From Propionibacteriaceae bacterium (GTDB lineage: Bacteria > Actinomycetota > Actinomycetes > Propionibacteriales > Propionibacteriaceae), in contig JAUNKK010000010.1 of the NCBI GenBank assembly GCA_030532825.1, forward strand, positions 1 through 61,248: DNA of 61,248 bases, given 5' to 3'. The first letter of the stretch is position 1. Each line of letters opens with the position of its first letter. A model generated the notes under the pieces. It was not told where the DNA came from and did no database searches. It saw nothing but the letters and a program-made list of their open reading frames with translations. A program made the translations under genes and the position numbers. Positions 1-8,904 of this stretch are shown here, piece after piece.

Positions 1-1
1 C

Positions 2-1078
2 GCACCAGAAACCGAAGCGGAACCCGAACCCGAACCGGAACCCGCATCCGACGCCCCGTTGCTGACAATAGTCCCTGCCTCGCCCGCGCCCACGGACACT
101 GTCCCACCCGCTGCAGACACGGTCTTGACGATCACCGCCCCGGCCCCAAAACCAGCAGCTTCCGCCCCGGCGGCAGAAGCACCGGCGGGCCGCCGAAAGT
201 TCTCGGTGCGGCGCCTACGGCGCCCGGTAGGCCCATGGACCGCCAAACCACCGGTGCCCCCGGAATCAGGAGAATCGGATTCCGACGCAGTGCCCGGCGC
301 TAGTGGGGCGACGCCGGTGGCTAGTCCCTACCCATACCCGGCGAGTGTGACGGGGGCACCCGCCGCTGATCAGGCTCTCGCCCGGGCGGGGCTGCGGCCG
401 TTCTCCGTCAAGTCGCTGCGCTTGCCTGCAACCCCAGACACCGCGCGGGTGCGGCGACCGAGCGTACCCGTCCACCCCAGCGTCCCCGTAATCCCACAAC
501 CGAGTTCGCCTCGACCAGGTCGGCCCCCGCTGGGTCCTGCGGCGCGGCGGCCGGACAATCGCCCCCTCAAGCCGCTGCTTCCCGGCGAGGCGGAGACGGA
601 CCAGGCCACCCCCAGCTCACCTACCCGGCGGCACTGGGGAGGGCGAGTCCTCGCCGTCCTGGCACTGGTGGGGGCGGCCGTGGGGGTCATGTACCTACTG
701 GGGTGGTTCGGCAACTCGACCGCCGCAGTGGACCCGCGCGATCTCGCCGTCGGCGACTGCGTGCTGGCTGATCCCACGACCGGTGGCTCCAGTCAGGTCG
801 ACTGCACCGCTGACCACCATTGGGAAGTCGTCTTCTTGACGGAGGTCTCTGGTACGGCGCTCCCGGACAACAACAAGCTCAGCAAGTGGGCGGAGGAAAC
901 CTGCATGGCGCCGTTCGCCGACTATGTGGGTCAGTCCTATCCGGACAGCGACCTGGCACTCAGCTGGCTCGCCCCCACGGCCGAACAGTGGCGCGACGGC
1001 AGCCGCACGGTGGCGTGCGTCGTCGGCACGGGAACCACGACGCCGCAGCAGGGCTCGCTGCGACAAGGCACCAACTAG
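2..1078 (+). CDS. Septum_form-domain membrane protein, 5' end outside window
   Basis: The frame is open to the left edge, so the gene is partial. The first visible codons give an acidic Glu-Pro repeat, and a TTG at 59 is only an internal possibility. A long Pro/Ala-rich, presumably cytoplasmic stretch is followed by one membrane helix (about 670-720) and an extracytoplasmic domain. That domain begins DLAVGDCVL and carries spaced cysteines and a TVACVVG end, which matches the actinobacterial Septum_form family (often next to DUF4190 proteins). Family members are linked to division or the cell envelope only by name, with no known catalysis. It converges on ilvA with no gap. The domain call is fairly sure; the function is not. 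Confidence 0.7.
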   Translation, partial: APETEAEPEPEPEPASDAPLLTIVPASPAPTDTVPPAADTVLTITAPAPKPAASAPAAEAPAGRRKFSVRRLRRPVGPWTAKPPVPPESGESDSDAVPGASGATPVASPYPYPASVTGAPAADQALARAGLRPFSVKSLRLPATPDTARVRRPSVPVHPSVPVIPQPSSPRPGRPPLGPAARRPDNRPLKPLLPGEAETDQATPSSPTRRHWGGRVLAVLALVGAAVGVMYLLGWFGNSTAAVDPRDLAVGDCVLADPTTGGSSQVDCTADHHWEVVFLTEVSGTALPDNNKLSKWAEETCMAPFADYVGQSYPDSDLALSWLAPTAEQWRDGSRTVACVVGTGTTTPQQGSLRQGTN

Positions 1079-2317
1079 CTAGATCAGGAAGCCGAAGAGG
1101 TCGGAGTCGGCCGGGATCTCCTCCACATGCAGTGGGCTCGCGTCCATACGGCGCCGCAGCTGGGTGATGTCGGCGGGGTCGGCCAATTCGATCCCGACGA
1201 GGGCCGGGCCGGTCTCGCGGTTGTTCTTCTTGGTGTACTCGAACAGGATGATGTCCTCGTCAGCCGATAGCACGTCATCCAAGAAGTGGCGCAGCGCCCC
1301 CGGCTGTTGCTGGAAAGCGACAAGGAAGTAGTGGCGCAGACCCTGGTAGCGGGCAGCCCGCTCGGCGATCTCGTCGTAGCGGGATAGGTCATTGTTGCCG
1401 CCCGAGACTACAGCCACCACCGCTCCGGTCGGGGTGTGCGGCAAGCCGATGCGCAGCGCGGCCGATGCCAACGCCCCGGCCGGCTCAGCGATGACCCCTT
1501 CGGAGTGGTAGAGGTCCAGCAGCTCCGAGCACACCGCCCCTTCCGGCACGGTGACGAAGTCGAGGTGCAACTCCCGCACGATCTCAAAGCTGCGCTTGCC
1601 GACACGCGCCACCGCCGTGCCATCCACGAAGGTGTCTACCTTCGGTAGCAACGCCGGGTGACCGGCGGCCAGCGCCGCCTGCATGGAAGCCGCACCTTCG
1701 GGCTCGACCCCCACGACCCGCACCTGGGGTTGATTCTCGGCGAACCAGGCGGCGATACCGGCCAGCAGCCCCCCGCCCCCGACGGGTACGAGCACCGTGT
1801 CCAGTTCCTGGTCCCCGAGCGCAGCAACGATTTCGGGGGCGATGGTGCCCTGCCCGGCAATGACGAGGTCGTCGTCGAAGGGGTGTACCCACACCGCGCC
1901 CGCCTCGATGGCGTGCAGCTGCGCTTGGGCGCTGGCAACGTCGAAAGTCCCGTCGACAATGACTTGATCGACCCAGCCGCGCCCGATCTCGGCGATGCGG
2001 TTACGTTTTTGGCGGGGCGTGTTGGAGGGCAGGAAGATGCGGCCGTCGACCCCCAGCTCGCGGCAGGCGTAGGCCACCCCTTGGGCGTGATTGCCTGCGG
2101 AGGCCGCCACCACCCCCTTAGTGCGCTCGGCCGCAGGCAGCGCGGCAATCGTGTTAAATGCGCCACGAACTTTGAAGGAGCGGCACACCTGCAGATCCTC
2201 GCGTTTGAGCAGCACTGGGAAACCGTGCAGGTCGCTCAAGCGCTCGGATGGCTCTAACGGCGTGTGCTTGAGCACTCCGCGCAGGCGGGAACGGGCACCA
2301 GCAAAATCGAGGGGCAC
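1079..2317 (-). CDS. ilvA: Threonine deaminase (threonine ammonia-lyase)
   Basis: This PLP enzyme converts L-threonine to 2-oxobutanoate and ammonia, the first committed step to isoleucine. The PLP lysine sits in the motif SFKVRGAFN (about residue 49), and the glycine-rich phosphate loop GGGGLL follows. The C-terminal part, from RHYFLVAFQQQPGALRHF on, looks like the ACT-like regulatory domain of biosynthetic enzymes. I prefer the GTG at 2317 because AAAGGA lies six bases upstream; an ATG at 2374 would add 19 residues. It is divergent from orn across about 93 bp. Likely a host core gene outside the mobile element. Confidence 0.93.
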   Translation of the reverse strand: MPLDFAGARSRLRGVLKHTPLEPSERLSDLHGFPVLLKREDLQVCRSFKVRGAFNTIAALPAAERTKGVVAASAGNHAQGVAYACRELGVDGRIFLPSNTPRQKRNRIAEIGRGWVDQVIVDGTFDVASAQAQLHAIEAGAVWVHPFDDDLVIAGQGTIAPEIVAALGDQELDTVLVPVGGGGLLAGIAAWFAENQPQVRVVGVEPEGAASMQAALAAGHPALLPKVDTFVDGTAVARVGKRSFEIVRELHLDFVTVPEGAVCSELLDLYHSEGVIAEPAGALASAALRIGLPHTPTGAVVAVVSGGNNDLSRYDEIAERAARYQGLRHYFLVAFQQQPGALRHFLDDVLSADEDIILFEYTKKNNRETGPALVGIELADPADITQLRRRMDASPLHVEEIPADSDLFGFLI

Positions 2318-2410
2318 GGGTTTTCCTTTCCGCAACGGAGCTTTGCCGCGCTCAGGATACGTCTTGGCGGCCAATGTCGCAGTTTCGTCCAGCGGTCCTA
2401 TGCTGACTGC

Positions 2411-3181
2411 ATGAACTTGGACAACGAACCTTTGGTGTGGATTGATTGCGAGATGACAGGGCTGTCATTGCGCGACGATGCATTGATCGAGATCGCGGTG
2501 GTCGTCACCGACTCCGAGTTGGTGCCCTTGGCGCCGGGCTTGAACTTCGCGATCACTCCCCCACCGGAGGCGTTGGAGCAGATGGACGATTTCGTGCGCA
2601 ACATGCACACCAAGTCGGGGCTGCTGGAGGTGGTGGCCTCCCAGGGACGTCCCCTGGCCGAGGTTGAGGCCGAGGTGCTGGACTACGTTAAGCGGTTCGC
2701 ACCCGTACCGCGGAAGGCGATCCTGGCGGGAAACTCGGTCCACACGGATAAGGCGTTCCTGGACCGAGACATGCCCACGTTGATGGAGCATCTGCATTAC
2801 CGCATCGTTGATGTGTCCTCCGTTAAGGAGTTGGCGCGCCGCTGGTACCCGAAGGCCTACTATGCCGCCCCGAAGAAAGCCGGGGGGCACCTGGCGATGG
2901 CCGACATTTTGGAGTCGATCGACGAGTTGGCCTACTACCGGGCGGTGCTCTTCCCACTGGAGCAACCGCGCACGGGGGCGTGCCGCCGGGCAGCGGCGGC
3001 CGTGGCCGGGACGGCAGCGCGAGCACTGGAGGCGGGCGGCCCGGCGGCGGATGCCGCCGGGGCGGAGGCCAGGGCTCAGGGGGCGCAAGCCGGGGCGGAG
3101 GCTGGAGAGGTGGCAGGGTCCGGGGCGGAGGGCGCCCCGGCGACAGGGGCTGCCGCTGTCGGCACCCCCGAGGCGGATTGA
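2411..3181 (+). CDS. orn: Oligoribonuclease with Ala-rich C-terminal tail
   Basis: This 3'-5' exoribonuclease degrades 2-5 nt RNA and linear di-GMP. DEDDh motifs are visible: WIDCEMTG near the N-terminus, NSVHTDKAFLDRDMP in the middle, and HLAMADILESIDELAYYR at the end of the catalytic core. The ATG at 2411 starts the conserved domain; upstream in-frame codons are not family-like. The protein is 256 residues, whereas the core normally ends near 190-200. The remaining 60 or so residues are almost only Ala/Gly/Glu/Pro and are probably disordered. Core host gene lying just before the tRNA-His integration site. Confidence 0.93.
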   Translation: MNLDNEPLVWIDCEMTGLSLRDDALIEIAVVVTDSELVPLAPGLNFAITPPPEALEQMDDFVRNMHTKSGLLEVVASQGRPLAEVEAEVLDYVKRFAPVPRKAILAGNSVHTDKAFLDRDMPTLMEHLHYRIVDVSSVKELARRWYPKAYYAAPKKAGGHLAMADILESIDELAYYRAVLFPLEQPRTGACRRAAAAVAGTAARALEAGGPAADAAGAEARAQGAQAGAEAGEVAGSGAEGAPATGAAAVGTPEAD

Positions 3182-3288
3182 CTAGCCCGACCCTGATTTA
3201 TGGGGTGTCTGCTGGCATAACCACCTCCCCCTGCTGCGGACAGATTGGCCGTGGTGGAAAATGTGGGCGGGCAGACAGTCCACGGATT

Positions 3289-3316
3289 TTAACTCTGCGG
3301 CAAAACCCGCTATTGT
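3289..3316 (+). promoter_or_regulatory. Candidate promoter of tRNA-His
   Basis: TTAACT and TATTGT are separated by 16 bases, and the tRNA starts about 30 bases downstream. This is a plausible sigma-70-type promoter for the tRNA gene, but neither box is a strong consensus match. Confidence 0.35.
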
Positions 3317-3345
3317 TAGCTCTCGTTGCGCCGCAAGGTGCACAT

Positions 3346-3422
3346 GGTGGGCATAGCTCAGTTGGCAGAGCGCCTGGTTGTGGTCCAGGAGGTCGCGGGT
3401 TCAAGCCCCGTTGCTCACCCCA
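3346..3422 (+). tRNA. tRNA-His(GTG), likely attachment site
   Basis: The cloverleaf can be drawn fully: acceptor arms at 3347-3353 and 3412-3418 (7 bp with one G-U), an anticodon stem CCTGG/CCAGG at 3373-3389, and anticodon GTG at 3380-3382. The extra 5' G (-1) lies opposite discriminator C, the identity mark of tRNA-His. CCA is encoded at 3420-3422. The recombinase gene reads into its 3' end, which makes this the likely attachment site of the element. No second copy of the 3' end was found in the window, so the far end lies beyond it. Confidence 0.95.
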
Positions 3423-5094
3423 AATGGGTCAGGTTTGAACTTTCGACCAAGGGACCGCCCTTGGTCGAGGTTCGAGCCTGGCTCAACTTTCTTGCCTCGG
3501 CGGCCCAGGTGAGGGCGTCGGCCTGCAAGCCTTCGATGCTCAGCCCGTCGTACGGCGTCTTGTAGCCGACCCGAACGTCGTTGTCCTCATCGACATAAAT
3601 CGCCGTGAACAGCGCCTGGTTGCACAGACGACGGTTCGCGTCGTCAGCCTTCTTGTAAATGTCGGCCGCATTCGACAGCAGAGTCAACGCGTCGTCCAAG
3701 TTCGCCCGAGCGAAGGCGTACTCCCCGTGGTGGGCGTCGATCCGGTTCTGGATCGTCTCCAGCGATGCCGTGATCCGATCCTGCTCCCGCTTGAGCAACT
3801 CCAACGGGACCGCTCCCGCGTAGTGAGCACGGAGCAGCTTCTCCTGCTCGTCTTCGAGCTGGGTCCGACGCGTGGCGAGGTCCGCCAGTTCCGCGGCACC
3901 CTCGGACATCATCTCGTCGAACCGTGCGTGCAGCATCGACGAGAGCGCCTGCTTGGTCTCCGCGCTGATCTGGACGTGATCGTAGAACTGCTCCACGAGT
4001 CGCTCGACGTGCTCGATGAGCATCGCTTGACGGGTACAGTCACCCCTACCGCCGTGCCTGCTCGCGCACACGAAGTACGGATAGATCGTGCCCTGGCTAC
4101 TCTTCGCGTTGCACACGATCAGGCGCGAGCCGCACTGCCCGCAGAACACAGAGCCTTTCAGGTAGTGATCGTGCACTTGCGTCGCGTCCGCCGCCGACCG
4201 GTGAGTGCCGAGCACGGTCTGCACCTGATCCCACACCTCGTTCGGGACGAGCGCTTCGTGGACTCCGGCGTAGGTGACGCCTTGATAGCGGACGCAGCCC
4301 TTGTAGTACGGGTTCGTGAGCATCCGATGCACCGACGACTTGCCAATGGGCTGAGAAGGACGACGCGGGGAAGGTGCTGTCGTCAGCCCCCGCGCCACTA
4401 ACTCGTGGTGGAGCTGGCTCGTCGACCAATCCCCGGACGCGAACACCTGGAAGGCCCACCGAACCAGCGGTGCACGTTCCTCGTCCAGCTCGACGGTGCG
4501 CACCTCACGGCCAAACTCGTCACGCACTCCGATGTTGCGGTATCCGATAGGTGCCTTCGACACTGTCCCGCCCTGCGCGGCCTTCTGTGACAGACCCTTG
4601 ACGACCTCCGTGGCCAGGTTGCGCGAGTAGAACTCGGCGATCGACGACATGATGCCGTGCAGCAGCATCCCCGAGGGCGTCTCGTCAATGTTTTCAGTCG
4701 CTGACACCAGGGTGACCCCGGCGTCCTTGAGCGCGAGGTGGATGGTCACGTCGTCTGCGCGGTTGCGGGCCAGCCGGTCGACCTTGTGGACGATGCAGTA
4801 GTTCGTTTTGTGCTTCGTGACGTACTGGATCATCCGCATCAGTTCTGGCCGGTCGGCCTTGCGGGCAGACTCGCCCGCGTCGACGAACTCCTCGACGATG
4901 GTCGCGCCGAGTTGGTCGGCCTTGCGCTGGTTGGCCTCGCGCTGGGCTGGGATCGAGAAGCCTTCGGCGCTGCCGCCCTTCTCTGCCTGCTCCTTGGTCG
5001 AGACACGGAGGTAGGAGACGGCGATCGCCCCAACGAACGGTGTTGGGGCAACGAGACTGTCTATCGCGGCGCGGCTCGCATCGGTGGTCGTCAT
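3415..5094 (-). CDS. Large serine recombinase (ICE integrase)
   Basis: 559 residues. The resolvase-type catalytic domain has nucleophile Ser32 in YLRVSTKEQ, followed by the DAGESARKADRPEL and VDRLARN motifs. Next comes the recombinase domain (PIGYRNIGV onward), then a zinc ribbon (CGQCG, later CASRHGGRGDC), a coiled-coil region and a C-terminal tail. It probably integrates and excises the element. The TGA stop (3415-3417) and last codons lie in the 3' half of tRNA-His, so the reading frame crosses the host/element border. Large serine recombinases usually target protein genes; a tRNA target is less common. The upstream region to 5272 contains no gene but has a short inverted repeat, CATCCG-cga-CGGATG, at 5250-5264. 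Confidence 0.92.
   Translation of the reverse strand: MTTTDASRAAIDSLVAPTPFVGAIAVSYLRVSTKEQAEKGGSAEGFSIPAQREANQRKADQLGATIVEEFVDAGESARKADRPELMRMIQYVTKHKTNYCIVHKVDRLARNRADDVTIHLALKDAGVTLVSATENIDETPSGMLLHGIMSSIAEFYSRNLATEVVKGLSQKAAQGGTVSKAPIGYRNIGVRDEFGREVRTVELDEERAPLVRWAFQVFASGDWSTSQLHHELVARGLTTAPSPRRPSQPIGKSSVHRMLTNPYYKGCVRYQGVTYAGVHEALVPNEVWDQVQTVLGTHRSAADATQVHDHYLKGSVFCGQCGSRLIVCNAKSSQGTIYPYFVCASRHGGRGDCTRQAMLIEHVERLVEQFYDHVQISAETKQALSSMLHARFDEMMSEGAAELADLATRRTQLEDEQEKLLRAHYAGAVPLELLKREQDRITASLETIQNRIDAHHGEYAFARANLDDALTLLSNAADIYKKADDANRRLCNQALFTAIYVDEDNDVRVGYKTPYDGLSIEGLQADALTWAAEARKLSQARTSTKGGPLVESSNLTHLG
3443..3468. repeat. Perfect 11-bp inverted repeat beside tRNA-His
   Basis: TCGACCAAGGG and its exact reverse complement flank the four bases ACCG, 21 bases after the tRNA. 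It lies inside the recombinase C-terminal coding region. It could end tRNA or recombinase transcripts (there is no T run) or be part of the recombinase attachment site. Role undecided. Confidence 0.6.
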
Positions 5095-5272
5095 GGCTCT
5101 TCTCCACAGTCACTAGTTCTGCCGACGCGGACTGATGAGTCGAGGGATGTTGATCGTAAGAAGAGCCCGAAGGCTGTAGGACTAGGCCGAGTCGGCCACG
5201 TTTGCTTTGCCTCGCCACAAGGGCGAAGCGCTAGGACCACAACATCCGCCATCCGCGACGGATGCATACATT

Positions 5273-5485
5273 CTACGACGAAGGCTCCACTGAAGCACGC
5301 GGGCGCTTCGATGTCGTCGTTCCTCCCGAGGGGCACGACCCGGACCGTTGGAGCGCGATACGGATGAGTAACTCGCTGAGCTTGTCGAGGTCGGGGGGTT
5401 CGTGGAAGTCGGCGCGGATCGTCAGCTCGCGCTCGCTCTGCTGACGCTGCCCGGTCTTTCGTATGTACCGCCGCGTCATGCTCAC
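5273..5485 (-). CDS. Small hypothetical ICE protein
   Basis: 70 residues, basic N-terminus (MSMTRRYIRKTGQ) followed by an acidic segment EPPDLDKLSELLIRIAL that is probably helical. The GTG start overlaps the stop of the preceding gene by four bases (GTGA), so it is translationally coupled to the DUF4913-like gene. Family not recognised. Small coupled ORFs like this are common at the recombinase end of actinobacterial integrative elements. Confidence 0.55.
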   Translation of the reverse strand: MSMTRRYIRKTGQRQQSERELTIRADFHEPPDLDKLSELLIRIALQRSGSCPSGGTTTSKRPRASVEPSS

Positions 5486-6060
5486 ACCTCGCCGGTGTCA
5501 GATTCGAAGGCCGCGAAGAAGGCATCTTCGGCCTCCTGGCGCGCTGCGACCTGATCGAGCACGAACCGCACGAAGTCTTCGTCGCGGTCTGTGATGGGTA
5601 AGTCCTCGACGGGCGCGGCGGGGTCTTCTCCGGGCCAACTCGTCTGGCGGGTTGGCCGATCCCTGTCAAGGCGTGTGCCGCAGGCGGCGACCCAGTCTCG
5701 AAGCCGGGCTCGTGCATCTGCGAAGTCGCGGTGCCACCCGAGGGGCGCTGAGCCGTCCTGCTCGGCGTCGTAGGCGGATAACCAGTGCAGGTGCAGGGCG
5801 GACAGCTCCCAGAGGAGTTCGGGGTGCCGATGCCAGTACGGCGGCACGACGCTGGCTGTAAGACCGTAGGTGTGGCGAAGCCAGTCCACCCAGCGGTTGA
5901 GTTCGAGCAGCTCCGTTTCAAGATCATTAGCCGTGAGTAGATTCCAGTTGACCGGATGCGGCGGCTCAGGAGTATCGAAACGAGGCGACCGTGTTTCTGC
6001 CTCGGGCGGCAGGTCATCGTGTTCGGGGCCGAGCGAGTCGGTCATGGTCTCCCCGCTCAC
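5482..6060 (-). CDS. DUF4913-like protein
   Basis: 192 residues. The N-terminus is acidic and Pro-rich. The core (WVDWLRHTYG, PPYWHRHPELLWELSALHLHW, then WHRDFADARARLRDWVAACG) matches the DUF4913 type found in actinobacterial plasmids and ICEs. Function is unknown; the many Trp/His residues suggest a compact helical fold. The GTG start overlaps the ssb stop by four bases, placing ssb, this gene and the next small gene in one coupled operon. Confidence 0.65.
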   Translation of the reverse strand: MSGETMTDSLGPEHDDLPPEAETRSPRFDTPEPPHPVNWNLLTANDLETELLELNRWVDWLRHTYGLTASVVPPYWHRHPELLWELSALHLHWLSAYDAEQDGSAPLGWHRDFADARARLRDWVAACGTRLDRDRPTRQTSWPGEDPAAPVEDLPITDRDEDFVRFVLDQVAARQEAEDAFFAAFESDTGEV

Positions 6061-6494
6061 ATTCCGATGGTCGCGGCGTTCGACGGAGCGGAACGCTGTG
6101 GCGCGGTGAAGGCAGCGCCATTTCGGCCAGAGTTGCGCTCGGTTCGATCTACCTCGTAGCGCGTGCGCGCCAGGTCGTGGCCGATGCGAGTTGCGATGAA
6201 CTCCTCACCTTCGTAGCGCTGTCCGTTGCGCTCGTAGGAGTACTCCCGTACACGGCCGTCGGCGATGATGTTGTCGCCCTTGGCGATCCGCTCGGCCCCC
6301 TGCTCGGCCGCCCCGCGATATGCGATGAGGTCGTGGAAGGTGGTCTCTAACTGTGTGAAGGTGTTGTCGGGCTCCTTCCGGTAGTGCTCGATGCCGACCT
6401 TCATGTAGAGCCGCGCGTCCCCACGTTGGGTGTAGCTCAGCTGCGGCTCCGAGGCGACGAAACCCGAAATGGATTGATGAGTGCGAATGGCCAT
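6057..6494 (-). CDS. ssb: Single-stranded DNA-binding protein, ICE-encoded
   Basis: 145 residues with an OB-fold-like order: ISGFVASEPQLSYTQRGDARLYMKVGI, then FHDLIAYRGAAEQGAERIAKGDNIIADGRV and a last strand EFIATRIGHDL. The tail after about residue 110 is short and lacks the acidic tip of housekeeping SSB. It probably coats transferred single strands during conjugation or supports element replication. It heads the small coupled operon and lies downstream of the coupling-protein gene. Confidence 0.8.
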   Translation of the reverse strand: MAIRTHQSISGFVASEPQLSYTQRGDARLYMKVGIEHYRKEPDNTFTQLETTFHDLIAYRGAAEQGAERIAKGDNIIADGRVREYSYERNGQRYEGEEFIATRIGHDLARTRYEVDRTERNSGRNGAAFTAPQRSAPSNAATIGM

Positions 6495-6577
6495 GATGGC
6501 CTCCTCCTGATCTCAGGCAGCCAGCTCGTCGTGGCCGCTGTATCAGGCAGGTGCGCTCCCGCACTCAGACCGTGGTG

Positions 6578-8353
6578 TCAGGGTGCAGGGCGGCGTAGGA
6601 GGGCTTCAAGTTCGGTGCGGTCGCTGCGGAGTTGGGCGGCGTCGGAGCGGTCGGGCCAGGCGCGGAGGTCGGTGACTATGGGTGGTGTGGAGCGCAGCAG
6701 GGTGACGCCGGTGCCGAAGGGTAGGGTGCGGATGCGGTCGGGTGGCAAAATTGAAACCCGCCGTATGGAGCGCTGGTTCGATCGGGTGCCGCGATCACCG
6801 AGGGTCACGCTGTTGGTGTATTCGTCGCGTTCGCCGATAAGGGTGGACAGATCTTGGAGGTCGCGGCTGTTGGACGCGCCGCCGAGGATGATCTTGGCGA
6901 TGCTGGCGTCCCATATCGCACCGGCTTGGTGCTCACTCCACCGGTCGCGGGCTTGGGCGAGGGACTGCAAGACGGGCATGGTGGTGATCCCGGTGCCGCC
7001 GCCTTCGGCCATCAGCATCGGCAGCGATGGCAGGGGTGCGAGGTTACCGATTTCGTCGAGCGCCAGCAGCAGAGGCGGGTCGAGTCGGGCACCGGGTAAC
7101 CGGGCGGCGAGACGTCGGGCGGTCTCGATGAGGTCCTCCACAAACGCGGCGACGAGCGCGGCGGATGCGCCGGCCCCGGCTCCGGTGGCGAGCAGGTAGA
7201 GAGTGCCTTGCTGGGTGAGGAAGGTTTCGGGGTCGAACTGTTCGTTGGGTCCGGGTGTGACGGCATCGAGCACGCGGGGGTCGGCGAGGGCTGCGAGGGC
7301 GAGGGAGACGCCTTGCCAGATGCTGTCGCGGGTCTTGGGGTCGGCGTCGATCATTGCGCCGAGCGAGTCGCCCCACCCCATCGCGGCGTTCGGGTTCGAG
7401 TTCAGGATCGCGACGGCCTCGGCTGCGCCGCTGGCGTCGAGGGTCCACCGGAACAACTCAGCAGGCGGCCTGCCGTCGAGCGCTGCGGCGTGGAGCAAGG
7501 CTTGGAGCGCGGTTCGGGTCTTACCTTCCCAGAACCCGCCGGACTCCACTCCGCCAGAGGAGAGCCCGGTGGCGGCGGCGAGTCCGTTTGCGCGAATCAT
7601 TGCGGTCAGCGGGTCCTCACACCCGCGCACCGGTGACCATCGCAGACCAGCGGGGATGCCCTCGGCGAGGCGTTGGGGGTCGAATACTGCAACGGGTCCG
7701 CCTTTACGGCGCCTCGCTCGCAATGTGGCGGTCAGATTATCTGGTCGGGTGCTGGTGGTGACGACGGCCCCTGGTGCGTCCAGGATCGCGTTGATGACGA
7801 CGTGCAGTCCCTTGCCGGAGCGGGGCGGGCCGATCAGCAGGATCGAGTCTTCCACCGACGCCCACACGCCGGTCCCGCGGCTGGTTCCGAGCAGGTAGCC
7901 GACGTCAGCGGGCGAGGGTGTCGCAAGCGATGGTCGCAGGGTTCCAGCGCGGTGCAGGAGAGCTTTCGACGATGCAGTGGTCTTGACTTCATGAGCGGTG
8001 GCAATCCCCGCGAACCTGTGCGGGTCAGTGTCGGTTTTGCGATTGTGTCGGCGCAGCAGAAACCAGACCCATGTCACCGTGGCGATCAGCCCGGCGAGCA
8101 GTATGGCTGCGACGATCCAGTAGACGACAGGACTGAGCCCTGGGGCGTCGAGAACCCCTGCCGGGTCTGCTGGGCTGAACAGCACTCCGAGACCTGAAGC
8201 CGGCCCAGTCTCGGGCTCGGGTGTGCCAGAGAGGAACGCAGCGATTGAGCCGGCTCCTCGGAGGACGAGTGCGAGGCCGAAGGCTCCGATCAGGGCGATG
8301 AGGGCGGCGTTGGTAAGTTCGTCGCCCATGCTCCCGCCCTGTCTCGGGTTCAT
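6578..8353 (-). CDS. Type IV coupling protein (VirD4/TraG-like ATPase)
   Basis: 591 residues. Two N-terminal membrane helices (about 14-38 and 75-100) precede a RecA-like domain with Walker A GPPRSGKG at 175-182. Walker B-like LLLALDEIGNLAPLPSLP and a QSLAQARDRW segment follow. It should pump the relaxase-DNA complex to the secretion channel at the inner face of the membrane. The ATG overlaps the preceding stop by four bases; an internal ATG at 8329 (MGDELTN) is an alternative. It is now separated from the rest of the transfer operon by the arsenic block. Confidence 0.88.
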   Translation of the reverse strand: MNPRQGGSMGDELTNAALIALIGAFGLALVLRGAGSIAAFLSGTPEPETGPASGLGVLFSPADPAGVLDAPGLSPVVYWIVAAILLAGLIATVTWVWFLLRRHNRKTDTDPHRFAGIATAHEVKTTASSKALLHRAGTLRPSLATPSPADVGYLLGTSRGTGVWASVEDSILLIGPPRSGKGLHVVINAILDAPGAVVTTSTRPDNLTATLRARRRKGGPVAVFDPQRLAEGIPAGLRWSPVRGCEDPLTAMIRANGLAAATGLSSGGVESGGFWEGKTRTALQALLHAAALDGRPPAELFRWTLDASGAAEAVAILNSNPNAAMGWGDSLGAMIDADPKTRDSIWQGVSLALAALADPRVLDAVTPGPNEQFDPETFLTQQGTLYLLATGAGAGASAALVAAFVEDLIETARRLAARLPGARLDPPLLLALDEIGNLAPLPSLPMLMAEGGGTGITTMPVLQSLAQARDRWSEHQAGAIWDASIAKIILGGASNSRDLQDLSTLIGERDEYTNSVTLGDRGTRSNQRSIRRVSILPPDRIRTLPFGTGVTLLRSTPPIVTDLRAWPDRSDAAQLRSDRTELEALLRRPAP

Positions 8354-8904
8354 TGCAGCCGCCGGATCGCGGTCGTGCCCGAGATTCGCCCGAACAGGAT
8401 CACTTCGCCCGTCGTGTCTGTCGGGAGGTCGTCGAGATCGACCAGCGCACGCGCAGTGCCAGTTCCGGCGGCGTCGGTGTGGCTCACGATGACCGCGACG
8501 GTGACCTCCTCACCAGGCACAAACCCGTCGCCCTCCACCTCCATCAGATGCGGTGCTCGGGGCGTGGCGGCGCGGCGGCCTCGCCGTATGCCCGGTACCG
8601 ATTCCTGCTCTGTTACTCGGACAGGTGGAGTTCGTTTACGGGCGTGGATGATGTCGGTGAACACTCCACCGTCGCACTCGCGCACCTCGACCCGGACCGA
8701 CACGGTGCGGTCCTTCGTGATCTCATCCATCAGCGGCCCGAACGTCGCCCGAGTCCACGCCCCCGCAGCAGGTTGCGGGTGAGTGATGCCATCGATAGTG
8801 GCTGTGAGAGTTCCGTCCGCAGCGACGGTGACGACCACATTCGGCAGATCGACGGGCACCTCTGGCTCGTGATCGCGGCAGTGGCGTGGGTGTGAATGGT
8901 TCAT
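8350..8904 (-). CDS. Hypothetical ICE transfer-region protein
   Basis: 184 residues with no membrane helix seen. The N-terminus (MNHSHPRHCRDH) is His/Cys-rich; the centre is Arg-rich (RRGRRAATPRAPH) between two beta-rich parts, VVVTVAADGTLTATIDG and GEEVTVAVIVSHT. It is translationally coupled to the coupling-protein gene through an ATGA overlap, so a role in transfer is likely. Family not recognised. It is the last transfer gene before the foreign cargo block begins. Confidence 0.6.
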   Translation of the reverse strand: MNHSHPRHCRDHEPEVPVDLPNVVVTVAADGTLTATIDGITHPQPAAGAWTRATFGPLMDEITKDRTVSVRVEVRECDGGVFTDIIHARKRTPPVRVTEQESVPGIRRGRRAATPRAPHLMEVEGDGFVPGEEVTVAVIVSHTDAAGTGTARALVDLDDLPTDTTGEVILFGRISGTTAIRRLQ

